Part shown: piece after piece, positions 43,901-50,274 of the stretch
Numbering within the stretch: position 1 is the first letter of the stretch
Layout of the letters: every line of letters starts with the position of its first letter
Origin: Agrobacterium fabrum str. C58
Lineage (GTDB): Bacteria > Pseudomonadota > Alphaproteobacteria > Rhizobiales > Rhizobiaceae
DNA: 64,000 bases
NCBI RefSeq assembly: GCF_000092025.1
Contig: NC_003062.2
Coordinates: 1,300,001 to 1,364,000 of the forward strand
Direction: 5' to 3'
The notes under the pieces: model-generated
Told to the model about the DNA's origin: nothing
The model's database searches: none
What the model saw: the letters and a program-made list of their open reading frames with translations, nothing else
Position numbers and translations under genes: made by a program

Positions 43901-44332
43901 GACGATCGCCATCAGGCCGGGGATCGCGGTGAGATCGGCGAGCGAGCCGATACTCCACAGCGCATTGCCGTAAAGGAGATGTGCGATGCCAAGGCCGCCG
44001 AGTGCCCAGATCACCGACATGATCGTGGCGTTGCGCAATGCACCGCCGATGGAGCCGCCTTCCAGCGATTTCAGGATCATCGCCGGGCTGCGCTTGGAGC
44101 CGTCATTGGCGGCTTCGAGATTGGGCGATCTGGGCGTCTGTTCGACAGGCGCGCGGGTGGCCTCGGGAGCAGGGGTCTGTCTGCTTGCTTCCTTCACTCT
44201 GGCCTCCGGCTGCTTCGGCTTTGCAGTTTTCCGCGTCTCCGGCTTTTCTTCGAAAGCGCCAAGCTGCAAGGCATCTTCCAATGCCTGAAATGCAGTCTCG
44301 TCGACAGAGTCGCTGATCTTGTTATTCGCCAT
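37985..44332 (-). CDS. gpr: Growth Pole Ring protein, giant membrane coiled-coil protein
   Basis: A 2115-residue protein, the length I recall for Agrobacterium GPR (reported as Atu1348), which forms a ring at the growing pole and is needed for polar growth. The N-terminal 100 residues are disordered and Pro/Lys-rich. Two membrane segments follow near residues 101-122 and 134-164. The rest is almost entirely alpha-helical, apolipoprotein-like, with fifteen 22-residue repeats at residues 648-977 and three 40-residue repeats (39623-39982). A Pro/Ala-rich linker near 1910-2010 leads to a conserved globular-looking tail (HDASVELWRRYQRGERDVFT). The ATG was chosen after CGAGGCG; 40 more open codons upstream look non-coding. 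Confidence 0.93.
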   Translation of the reverse strand: MANNKISDSVDETAFQALEDALQLGAFEEKPETRKTAKPKQPEARVKEASRQTPAPEATRAPVEQTPRSPNLEAANDGSKRSPAMILKSLEGGSIGGALRNATIMSVIWALGGLGIAHLLYGNALWSIGSLADLTAIPGLMAIVVGILVPVMLFFAFAIMMARARDLRNAARSMAEVALRLAEPETVASDRIMSVGQAVRREVSAMNDGIERTIARATELETLVHSEVNALERSYADNELRVRSLVQELTAERDAIVNHAERIRSSIVGAQEQIKEELSIVGEELSMRIATTGEAFASMIDTRSAALLEKSRASTEAMGSLIAAKTENLLQALNSSGSTISNEFDMRLHNLTSTLDERGEVLLERFAIHASTLDSGVESLNSALEERTRQLNETLSARSLELNRNIERGQQVIGGSLDTVLDKLSTTLEEKGLSFRQSLQSTADDAIMDLDLRSGLYEERMQATVGQVNSAFDEHVAQFASAFDQRAGSLDSKLMESLARINETVAGGSEALDTILTSGLERIGSTMTDQSLALATALGTGQEMLENALESRTQAFSDAIGQRTAEITDAFTNSHAKIDTVLAERSNALFGALSASQDRFDEALASRSLAITGSVSGTAEHLAAMLDERAAAINSVVADVERRLTETLETRAAAITGAVSGIEDRISDTLESRTAALHDVVSGAESRIADTLDGRTAALSSAISGVEERIADTMDSRTLSLDMTFANVEERLSETLDNRTSALTGIVASAEEKIAGALDSRTATFGDVVAGAETRIAETLDGRTAALNAVVSGAEERIADALDSRTMALDMTFSGAEEKIAEALDTRTAALGELVASAETRIAGALDSRTDSLKTVVSGAEERITDVLDSRTMALDMSFSGVEEKITDILDGRTAALKSAVAGVEDRIAGALDSRTAALSGIVSGAEERIAEALDSRTLALDMTISGVEERIAEAMDARASSLSLAAAGVGQRLEATAFTLENALASGHERLETMLGSQAERIAGSLERNSGLIEQSVSGAANRIENVVEDGSSRFAQTVEEGVSRLENNLSQSHEEIRTALDQRQADLAATLSSATTQMGDMLSEQAMMIGTTVASSASMLELSLETQQDTLQKAIDGSAATLEARLRNSAGDIAVKIGEAAREIGGATDALSTRIETSIGNVTTRLDETGARIETSLDALQTRVGGDLANVNNSIEDAGRRFADALEDKTAVFARTSDEAAERITGILDEQTTRVADTFENRTSRLAETFDAGTARIDERLGTMDRALTIGLENVNRTIEGKASDLAVSLRGAVVSATQNIGDEAARSSALLAKSGSEFAEQVQAQNEAFTKAIEERSGEIVTRISDAQTRLSGQAAAVAQTFSEAGNIIVNKVAEAEAVVRSQVGVISETLTSVESALDARGESIRSALDNRTRELNSMLASRSAELSRLIEEKAKPVVEEYATIGREAAEKIVSAAQQSAELLSQSNSGMVGMVEQAISDYAAAGTDAASKLVAATRQSTDMLSETHTAMADAVEQGIDKYARSGSDAANKLVAATRQSTDMLSQTHNSMAEIVEQSATNFNAAVERAAQGFGAADEALNASATRFSESASQAADMVSSSSRLLEGKIDRLSNISGQTLAQVAGIVGRFEEHSKVLSQASELLNAAQSSLVGTLEERQDALRSLSVGLVKRSEEIETAMRNVVGVVENTLNEAEERSQNVAGNLRDNLQASFSDIGRSLDETEQRARSAAQTMRGALLSAGQDASRSIESTLSDAQKYSDELVNRLRGGVESSLSEVDNLLGSASEKSNAAAANLKETLRQAVEEAVSRFAGATDEIRRSSHDIRRELDATRAELKRGAFDLPEEAKESAAAMRRAVSEQIKALQDISQLVGRSTHQMEVSEPVARAIAATQPAAERRVEPRPQPAAAAPVQQRPAQPQPAPALRGTLPLENRQVENRQAPAPAQPVATNPAGRREEGGGWISDLLRGASQETPAASTPRASTEQQPTRAADTRNPRHMVESLNSLSVDIARAIDHDASVELWRRYQRGERDVFTRRLYTLKGQTTFDEIKRKYEREAEFRTAVDRYITDFEKLLADVARTDRDRSVTQSYLTSDTGKVYTMLAHAAGRFN
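41402..42391 (-). repeat. fifteen tandem 22-codon repeats inside gpr
   Basis: Fifteen consecutive 66-base units encode the pattern L-D-S-R-T-x-A-L-x-x-x-V-S-G-A-E-E-R-I-A-D-A with no insertion or deletion. The variant L-D-M-T/S-F recurs in units 4, 8, 11 and 14, pointing to duplication of three- or four-unit blocks. A 22-residue period is that of apolipoprotein amphipathic helices. Confidence 0.9.
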
Positions 44333-44808
44333 GCGGTTACGCCTCGTTACACATACGCCCGGCTTCATGCCGTTGACCCACTTGCGATCAGCAAGCGGAC
44401 TGCCGCCATCATGCCAACGAAACTTTCCCTCAAGAGAGAGCAGTTCCGCCACTTACCAAATCCCGAATTGCTGGTGGTCCAGCTTTCGGGCGAAATTACA
44501 TCACTGTGCCGCAATAACAAAGCTTGAGCTTAAGCCCTGCGAGAACGGCAGTACCGTAGTGACACATTTAGGTGTTCGAAACAATTAATGCGGATTTGCG
44601 ACGGCAGCGAAGTGTCGGCTTTTTAACAGTTTTTAAACCTGAGTTTCACGCTGAACGCCTTGTTTCGCATAAGTTTAACATAAATTAACCATAGCAGAAG
44701 ATTTTCGCCTGCGTCACGCCGTAATTTAAGCCGATAGCAGCCGCCAGCATGCGTGAATACGACACATATGTGACATGAAACAGGAAACGGCGAGACAGGA
44801 TTCCAGCC
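44333..44808. promoter_or_regulatory. gpr-hpt intergenic region with CtrA-like motifs
   Basis: 476 bases between divergent genes, AT-rich for this genome. TTAA-N6-TTAA occurs twice (44623-44636 and 44675-44688), and the second continues into TTAACCAT (44685-44692), the rhizobial CtrA half-site. The spacing of six instead of seven makes the full-site reading uncertain. No coding frame in the gap is supported. Confidence 0.4.
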
Positions 44809-45177
44809 ATGGCAGCGGTCAGTATTGTTTTCGAAGCTCCCGATAATTACGGCGGCGCACCTGCGGTCAGCAAGAAGCCAATCGATTTCGATCATCTTGC
44901 GCAGCAGACGATGGGTGACAAGGATCTGGAAATCGAGGTGCTGCAGCTATTCAGCCGCAGTGCCCGCGCAGCCCTGCATGAAATGGCGGGCGCAGACAAC
45001 AAGACCGTTACGGCCACCGCCCACCGTCTTAAGGGATCGGCGCAGGCCGTTGGCGCCTCCGCCGTTTCCGCGGCCGCGGCAGCGGTGGAGGAGAAGGGCA
45101 ATGATAGCGCGCTGATCGCAAAACTCGCTGCAGCTATTGTCGAAGCCGAAAATTTTATCCTCAAGCTCTGCCGCTGA
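44809..45177 (+). CDS. Hpt-domain histidine phosphotransfer protein
   Basis: A 122-residue protein that is essentially one four-helix Hpt domain. The phospho-accepting His72 lies in ATAHRLKGSAQAVGA, the classic Hpt signature. The N-terminus (1-24) is unstructured. Hpt proteins pass phosphate between response-regulator receivers in phosphorelays; the partner kinase is not adjacent. It is not ChpT, the CckA partner, which has a two-domain HisKA/HATPase-like fold. The ribosome site (AGACAGGA) is rather far from the ATG. The gene is divergent from gpr. Confidence 0.88.
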   Translation: MAAVSIVFEAPDNYGGAPAVSKKPIDFDHLAQQTMGDKDLEIEVLQLFSRSARAALHEMAGADNKTVTATAHRLKGSAQAVGASAVSAAAAAVEEKGNDSALIAKLAAAIVEAENFILKLCR

Positions 45178-45306
45178 GACGCAAGCGATCAAAATTTGCC
45201 ATTTTGCAAGGCCGGTTCAGCCTGTGTGTCCCGAAGCGGGTTGCCAAGGCGGGTCGGCCTTTCTATGTGTTTAGAACAATTCTCAGATCACATTTTGGAT
45301 TCCGGC

Positions 45307-45627
45307 ATGACAAAACTCACCATCGTTGCCTTTGACGGCACGCCTCATGAACTCGACGTGAGCAACGGCTCTACCGTCATGGAGAATGCGGTGCGCAACT
45401 CCGTTCCCGGCATTGATGCGGAATGCGGCGGCGCCTGCGCCTGCGCCACCTGCCACGTCTATGTTGACGATGCCTGGGCAGAGCGTGTTGGCGGACCCGA
45501 GCCGATGGAAGAGGACATGCTGGACTTCGCCTTCGAGGTTCGTCCCACTTCGCGGCTTTCCTGTCAGATCAAGATGAATGACGAGCTTGACGGTCTCGTT
45601 GTTCATGTTCCCGAACGCCAGGGCTGA
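45307..45627 (+). CDS. adrenodoxin-type [2Fe-2S] ferredoxin
   Basis: A 106-residue ferredoxin. Cluster cysteines follow the adrenodoxin pattern C-x5-C-x2-C...C: Cys40, Cys46, Cys49 ([17 protein letters not shown]) and Cys86 (RLSCQIKM). Cys44 is extra. [10 protein letters not shown] near 66-75 is the acidic partner-binding helix. Such ferredoxins serve cytochrome P450s, iron-sulfur assembly or Rieske oxygenases; no reductase lies nearby. The ATG was chosen for family fit, since the frame is open 37 codons upstream. Confidence 0.93.
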   Translation: MTKLTIVAFDGTPHELDVSNGSTVMENAVRNSVPGIDAECGGACACATCHVYVDDAWAERVGGPEPMEEDMLDFAFEVRPTSRLSCQIKMNDELDGLVVHVPERQG

Positions 45628-45933
45628 GAACTTTCGGCACTGCCCCGCACAGAAAAAGCCCCGCTCACCTGGTAGTGGGGAGCGGGGCGAGGCGGGTACG
45701 CAGCATGCAGGCGAGGGAGGAAACACCTGCGAGCCCTCAAGTGCGCACCGGGAGAACCGGAGACGGTTGCAACCGTCGGACCGCCGTGGGCCGCAACCAT
45801 TCCAAACCGTATGAACAAGCTACAATGAGTCTTGCCGGCCGCACCATGACGAGAATTCACGGGTGATATCGGACATGACGTTACGTCATGTCCCTGTTGT
45901 TCCTCGAGATTTGGGAAGGGCTGCCAACAACCG
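45628..45933. other. palindrome-rich intergenic region, possible small RNA
   Basis: 306 bases without a supportable gene. It holds a hairpin with a minus-strand T-tract (45653-45688), a perfect 16-base palindrome GACGGTTGCAACCGTC (45762-45777) and a 23-base palindrome, GGACATGACGT-T-ACGTCATGTCC (45871-45893). The purine-rich stretch 45690-45730 lies between. The density of structure suggests a non-coding RNA or regulator sites, but I match it to no RNA family. Confidence 0.35.
45653..45688 (-). terminator. candidate minus-strand terminator
   Basis: Read on the minus strand, GCCCCGCTC and GAGCGGGGC (nine-base arms, 13-base loop) are followed by TTTTTCT. It could end the DUF922 gene transcript about 250 bases after its stop, or a small RNA from the same gap. 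Confidence 0.45.
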
Positions 45934-46560
45934 TCAGCGGCGGGCCTGGCCCTGTTCCAGCCGGTTTTTTAACAGCCGGGTCATGCGGGCATCGAAGTTT
46001 TTCGATTCCACCACGTCGAAGCGCATCTGGTCGCGATCGTGCTCGTCCATCACTGTCTGGGTGATCTTGCCGACCATTCCCTGCAGCACTTCACAGCTTT
46101 TCTGCGGACGAAGCGACGTCAATTGTCTTTCGAGCGAACGGGCATGGGTACGGGCTATTTCCGCGTGGCGTTCCTCATGGCGCTTGATGTCGGCAAGCAG
46201 GGTATCCCAGATGAAGGCCAGTTCCGCCGTGGTGCGGCGGCGGTTTTTCCACTGCGGCAGCAGAATGCGAGTATTCAGGAGCACCTTGGCCGTGCCGACG
46301 CTGCACATGCCGTTTTTTTCGACATAGGTGAGCTCACCGCCGAATTTGATTTCGGTCGCACCGGGATGGCGCGCGCCGGTATTGCGGGTCAGCGGGCCGT
46401 GCTTGGAAAGCTGCTGGTCAAGATCGGCTGCGGTTTTGCCGCTGACCGAAAAATAGGAATAGGTCTTGCGGACGATGGTTTCGGCAAAAGCCGGTCCGGA
46501 CAGGGAAAGGGCCAATGCGCCTGCGAAAACGGCGCAGAGAGCGCTTGATGATTTGGTCAT
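45934..46560 (-). CDS. DUF922 putative zinc protease, exported
   Basis: A 208-residue exported protein. The signal peptide covers residues 1-26 (ending GPAFA). The mature part begins ETIVRKTYSYFSVSGKTAAD, the DUF922 opening, and carries the zincin motif HEERH at residues 128-132 in DIKRHEERHAEIARTHAR. DUF922 proteins are predicted metalloproteases or peptidases of the envelope; no substrate is known. The gene is divergent from folP with about 100 bases between. Confidence 0.87.
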   Translation of the reverse strand: MTKSSSALCAVFAGALALSLSGPAFAETIVRKTYSYFSVSGKTAADLDQQLSKHGPLTRNTGARHPGATEIKFGGELTYVEKNGMCSVGTAKVLLNTRILLPQWKNRRRTTAELAFIWDTLLADIKRHEERHAEIARTHARSLERQLTSLRPQKSCEVLQGMVGKITQTVMDEHDRDQMRFDVVESKNFDARMTRLLKNRLEQGQARR

Positions 46561-46664
46561 GACCCGGCCTTCCGGTTGAACTTGAAAAAGGTTTGCTGCA
46601 TAGGCGGAGCGGAACTTATAAGAATTGACATAACACTCCGTTATTCCCGAAAGGCGCGTGTTAC

Positions 46665-47525
46665 GTGATAACAGTCGGCAGCAACGCGTGGCAAGCGGCC
46701 CATGGCCGCTCCCTGAAACTTGATGGGCGTGGCCGTATTATGGCCATCGTCAATGCAACGCCTGATTCCTTTTCCGATGGCGGCCGTTATCTTGCCGTCG
46801 ATGCGGCTTTTTCCCATGCGCTGACCTGCGTTGAGGAGGGAGCTGACATCATCGATATCGGCGGCGAATCCACACGGCCGGGTGCTGCCGCGGTCACGGA
46901 GGCAGAGGAACAGGACCGAGTGCTGCCGGTTATCGAAAAATTGCGCTGCGAGACCGATGTGCTGATTTCCGTCGACACCTATCGCGCCGCGACGGCAAGG
47001 CTGGCAATCGGCGCCGGCGCTCATATCGTCAATGACGTATTCGGCCTGCAGAAGGATCCTGATATGGCGGGTGTGGTTGCCTCCACACGCGCCGGCATCT
47101 GCATCATGCATACCGGCCGTGACCGGCAGAAGCTTGCCGACGTCATCGACGATCAGTTTGAATTCCTCAATCGCTCGCTTGAAATCGCCGAGGCTGCGGG
47201 CATTGCCCTTGATGCCGTGGTGCTCGATCCCGGCTTTGGATTTGCCAAGGATGAAAGCGAAAATGTCGCGCTGATGGCCCGTTTCGGTGAACTTGCCGCT
47301 TTTGGTCTGCCGGTTCTTGCCGGCACGTCGCGCAAGCGTTTCATCGGGTCGCTGACGGGCAGGGATGTGGCAGAGGAACGCGATATCGGAACGGCTGCAA
47401 CCACTGCGATCCTGAGGCTCGCGGGTGCTTCGATTTTTCGGGTGCATAATGTCGCCGCGACCCGCGATGCACTGGCTATTGCCGATGCGGTTCTTGCAAA
47501 AGCGTCGGCAAAGGCCGATGCGTAG
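46665..47525 (+). CDS. folP: dihydropteroate synthase
   Basis: A 286-residue folate enzyme, the target of sulfonamides. Motifs are IMAIVNATPDSFSDGG near residues 25-40 (the conserved NxTPDSFSDGG), DIGGESTRPGA near 64-74, SVDTYRAATAR, and HIVNDVFGLQKDP. DAVVLDPGFGFAKDESEN follows near 184-201, and LAGTSRKRFIG near 221-231 carries the Ser-Arg-Lys group. The start is GTG with AAAGG upstream. It heads folP-folB-folK, three consecutive folate genes on one strand. Confidence 0.96.
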   Translation: MITVGSNAWQAAHGRSLKLDGRGRIMAIVNATPDSFSDGGRYLAVDAAFSHALTCVEEGADIIDIGGESTRPGAAAVTEAEEQDRVLPVIEKLRCETDVLISVDTYRAATARLAIGAGAHIVNDVFGLQKDPDMAGVVASTRAGICIMHTGRDRQKLADVIDDQFEFLNRSLEIAEAAGIALDAVVLDPGFGFAKDESENVALMARFGELAAFGLPVLAGTSRKRFIGSLTGRDVAEERDIGTAATTAILRLAGASIFRVHNVAATRDALAIADAVLAKASAKADA

Positions 47526-47604
47526 ATCAACGAGTGCCGGAATGCCGTGTCCCGAAGATGGCGCGGCTTTCAGGCGAAAACAATCCTGCCATGGAGGCGA
47601 TGCG

Positions 47605-47970
47605 ATGAGCCGCTATACCATCATCCTGAAAAACTGTTCCTTTTTCGCCCGTCATGGCCTTCTCGAGCAGGAGGAGGTGCTGGGCCAGCGCTTTTTCGTC
47701 GATGCCGAGATGGAAGTCGAGGCGGGTGATGCGCTGGAAACCGACGATATCGAAAATACCGTCGACTACGGCGTGGCCTTTGCCGTCATCGAAAAAAGCG
47801 TCGTCGGGCAGCGTCGTTATCTCATCGAGGCGCTGGCGAACGACATCGCCAAGGCGCTTCGGGCGCGTTATCCGCAGATCGTCTGGCTGAAGATCACGGT
47901 GCGTAAACCCTCGGCACCGGTTCCCGGCATTCTCGATTATGCACAGGTGAGCGTTGAACATCGCGCCTGA
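47605..47970 (+). CDS. folB: dihydroneopterin aldolase
   Basis: A 121-residue FolB. SRYTIILKNCSFFARHGLLEQEEVLGQRF (read in two adjoining pieces, residues 2-30) holds the catalytic-type FxRHG motif and Glu. ENTVDYGVAFAVIE and LIEALANDIAKAL lie near 50-90, with KPSAPVPGILDYAQV at the end. The start follows CATGGAGG. The last 17 bases overlap folK, so translation is probably coupled. Confidence 0.95.
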   Translation: MSRYTIILKNCSFFARHGLLEQEEVLGQRFFVDAEMEVEAGDALETDDIENTVDYGVAFAVIEKSVVGQRRYLIEALANDIAKALRARYPQIVWLKITVRKPSAPVPGILDYAQVSVEHRA

Positions 47971-48490
47971 AAAGCCGACTGTCGCCGCACTGGGTCTCGG
48001 CGGCAATATCGGCGATCCCGCCGCTGCCATGGCGCGGGCGCTGCGTGAACTCGACGCGCATGATGATTGCCGGGTGCAGGCCGTTTCCGGCCTCTATCGC
48101 ACGCCGCCCTGGGGAAAGACCGATCAGGCGGATTTCTTCAATTGCTGTGCGCTGGTCGAGACATCGCTGACCGCGCTGGCGCTGCTGCAACTCTGCCTCG
48201 ATATCGAAAGGGGCATGAAGCGGGTGCGGACGGAACGCTGGGGACCGCGCACCATCGATATAGACGTGCTGACTTATGGCAATGAGGCTATCGTTACGGA
48301 AAGCATCGAGGTGCCGCATCCGCGTATGACGGAGCGCGCTTTTGTGCTGATGCCGCTTGCCGACATCGCGCCCGATCTTGAGGTCAAGGGAAAGCCGGTG
48401 CGGCAATGGCTCCAGCAGGCGGACAGGAGTGGCATTGTCCGCGCAAACGAAAAGCGGGAGTGGTGGACACTCCCGCTCGGCGATGACTGA
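47954..48490 (+). CDS. folK: 2-amino-4-hydroxy-6-hydroxymethyldihydropteridine pyrophosphokinase
   Basis: A 178-residue HPPK, which transfers pyrophosphate from ATP to the pterin. AALGLGGNIGDPAAAMARAL (about residues 11-30) is the family opening. VSGLYRTPPWGKTDQADFFN lies near 43-62, and ERWGPRTIDIDVLTYG near 94-109 is the metal-binding RWGPRxIDxD motif. The TTG start overlaps folB by 17 bases. A C-terminal tail of about 20 residues exceeds the E. coli length. Confidence 0.95.
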   Translation: MNIAPEKPTVAALGLGGNIGDPAAAMARALRELDAHDDCRVQAVSGLYRTPPWGKTDQADFFNCCALVETSLTALALLQLCLDIERGMKRVRTERWGPRTIDIDVLTYGNEAIVTESIEVPHPRMTERAFVLMPLADIAPDLEVKGKPVRQWLQQADRSGIVRANEKREWWTLPLGDD

Positions 48491-48504
48491 GAAGATTATG
48501 GCTT

Positions 48505-49065
48505 TTACGGCTTGATCGAGCCGACGGCGATCTGGTCGATATCGCGCGCCAGCGTGACGCCGATGACAGGGATCATCTGGTCTGCGACCTTGACCGAAAT
48601 GGTGATGTTCATCGAATTGTCGTTCGAGACGCGGGCAACCATGGCGCCGTTGAGCTTGGCGCGGTTGATACCGACGACCACCTTGTCGCCGCTCACCTGA
48701 CCGGTGGTGATGTCGAGGCCCTTGCCGGCAGCGCCGTCGAGGAACTTGCCCTCGTAGCTGTTGCCTTTCTGGCTGATGACAGCCGACATGGGCTGGCTGA
48801 AGACGCCAACGCGGCAGGTGCCGCCGAGCTTGATGCCGGTCTGCTTATCGTCGAGCGGTTCGCCCGTCAGATCGCAGGTGAATTTTGTGCCCTTGTATTT
48901 GCCGGCGACGATTTCGCCGGGGCCTTTCCAGCTGCCGGCCACCGAACGGAAGAAGACGTCGTCGCGATCGCGCGATGCTGCATGGACGTCAGACATGCCG
49001 AAACCGCCGCTGACGGACAAAATGGCGGCGAGTCCGCCCATAAGCGAAAAGAAGCGCGAATACAT
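48505..49065 (-). CDS. exported protein of unknown function
   Basis: A 186-residue protein with a signal peptide (MYSRFFSLMGGLAAILSVSG..., cleavage near VHAA at residue 30). The mature part looks beta-barrel-like: VAGSWKGPGEIVAGKYKGTK, FTCDLTGEPLDD, LGGTCRVGVFSQPMSAVISQ, then amphipathic strands to the end. Two cysteines (TCDL, TCRV) could form a disulfide. I recognise no named domain; it appears typical of rhizobial envelopes. The GGGGAAAG site precedes the ATG. It is convergent with folK. Confidence 0.75.
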   Translation of the reverse strand: MYSRFFSLMGGLAAILSVSGGFGMSDVHAASRDRDDVFFRSVAGSWKGPGEIVAGKYKGTKFTCDLTGEPLDDKQTGIKLGGTCRVGVFSQPMSAVISQKGNSYEGKFLDGAAGKGLDITTGQVSGDKVVVGINRAKLNGAMVARVSNDNSMNITISVKVADQMIPVIGVTLARDIDQIAVGSIKP

Positions 49066-49194
49066 GATACTTTCCCCGGCGAAGAAGCCTGTTCGATAGG
49101 CTGCAATCTACCGGCGGAATGGTTAATGCTTGGTTTATTTCGCGCTCATTTGCAGCTTCGTCCGTAACCTTTTGAAGCGGCAATGCCCGGCAGA

Positions 49195-50274
49195 TCAGGC
49201 TTTTTCACCGTTTTTTCCGCCGCTTAAATCGGGCGTGAGGTCGGACATGAAATCACCGATGCCTGGCCGCTTTACCGCCCTGAACGGCAGCGGGCGGCAA
49301 AGATCCATGGCGGCAATGCCGATTCGCGCCGTCATCAGCCCGTTGATGACGCCTTCGCCGAGACGGGCGGAGAGTTTCGAGGCGAGGCCATGACCGAGAA
49401 CCTGCTGGGCAAGTCCGTCACCCACGGCAATCGAGCCTGTGACGGCAAGATGCGCGACGACATCGCGCAGGAGCTTCAGCATGCCAAGCGTGCCCGGGCG
49501 GCCGCCATAAAGCTCCGCCATGGCGCGCACCAGCCGCGTCACCTCGAACAGCACATAAGCGAGATCGACCACGGCGCGCGGGCTGACGGCGGTGACGACG
49601 GACACGCGCTTGGAGGAGTTGAGAATGAGGGCACGGGCCTGCCTGTCGAGCGGCACGAGCAATTCTCGTTCGGCAAGCTCGATCAGATGCGGACCGTCGA
49701 TGACGTCATTTTCCGTTTCCTTCAGCGCCGCGCGCCCTTTTGCCGTTTCGGCCCGGTGCGAGAGAACTGCATTCAGGCGGGTGACGATGGCGCGCGCGGG
49801 TTTTGGGCTCTTGTCGAGGCTGGCCGTTTCAGCGTCGGCCTTGAGAGACTGCACGGCGTTGAGCCGCATGATGCCGAAGACCTCGCGGCCGACAAGGGCG
49901 AGAACCGCGAAAAGCGCCACGATAAGGGCGATCGTTGCGGTGTAACCCAGCCAGTCGGAGCGGGAAAACAGATTGCGGATGAGCTGATCCGCCCAGAGCC
50001 CGAAGGCGAGCGAGAAAAGGACACCAAGCGCCCCGAGCCCCAGCTTGCCGAAGGAGAAGCGGCTTTTCTTCGGCGTCGCCACCGGTAATGCGGCGGCGTC
50101 GATATCCGCAGGCGCCAGAAACGGGTCATCCTCGTCCGGCGTCAGCGAAATCTCGGCGTCGAAGCTGCGGGGCGCGCGTTTCTGTGTGGCGGACGGCCGT
50201 GCCGCCTCCTCGGTCTCGAGCGTGAAAGCCGCCGGGCGGCGTGTCTGCGGATCGTTTTGTGTGGGAGCCTTCAT
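49195..50274 (-). CDS. YcjF-family inner-membrane protein (TIGR01620/DUF697)
   Basis: A 359-residue protein with a charged N-terminal region (about 1-70), two membrane segments near 72-92 and 100-122, a cytosolic helical part, and a C-terminal DUF697 domain (ASKLSARLGEGVINGLMTAR near 310-329). This matches YcjF. It overlaps ycjX by four bases (ATGA), the same gene order as in E. coli, where the pair is in the phage-shock regulon. A role in envelope stress is inferred from that. Confidence 0.9.
   Translation of the reverse strand: MKAPTQNDPQTRRPAAFTLETEEAARPSATQKRAPRSFDAEISLTPDEDDPFLAPADIDAAALPVATPKKSRFSFGKLGLGALGVLFSLAFGLWADQLIRNLFSRSDWLGYTATIALIVALFAVLALVGREVFGIMRLNAVQSLKADAETASLDKSPKPARAIVTRLNAVLSHRAETAKGRAALKETENDVIDGPHLIELAERELLVPLDRQARALILNSSKRVSVVTAVSPRAVVDLAYVLFEVTRLVRAMAELYGGRPGTLGMLKLLRDVVAHLAVTGSIAVGDGLAQQVLGHGLASKLSARLGEGVINGLMTARIGIAAMDLCRPLPFRAVKRPGIGDFMSDLTPDLSGGKNGEKA

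Noticed and set aside
45690..45800. Possible 6S or RNase P RNA in the structured gap
   Set aside because: The purine-rich stretch and palindromes do not show the conserved cores of either RNA, so only an unnamed candidate was kept.
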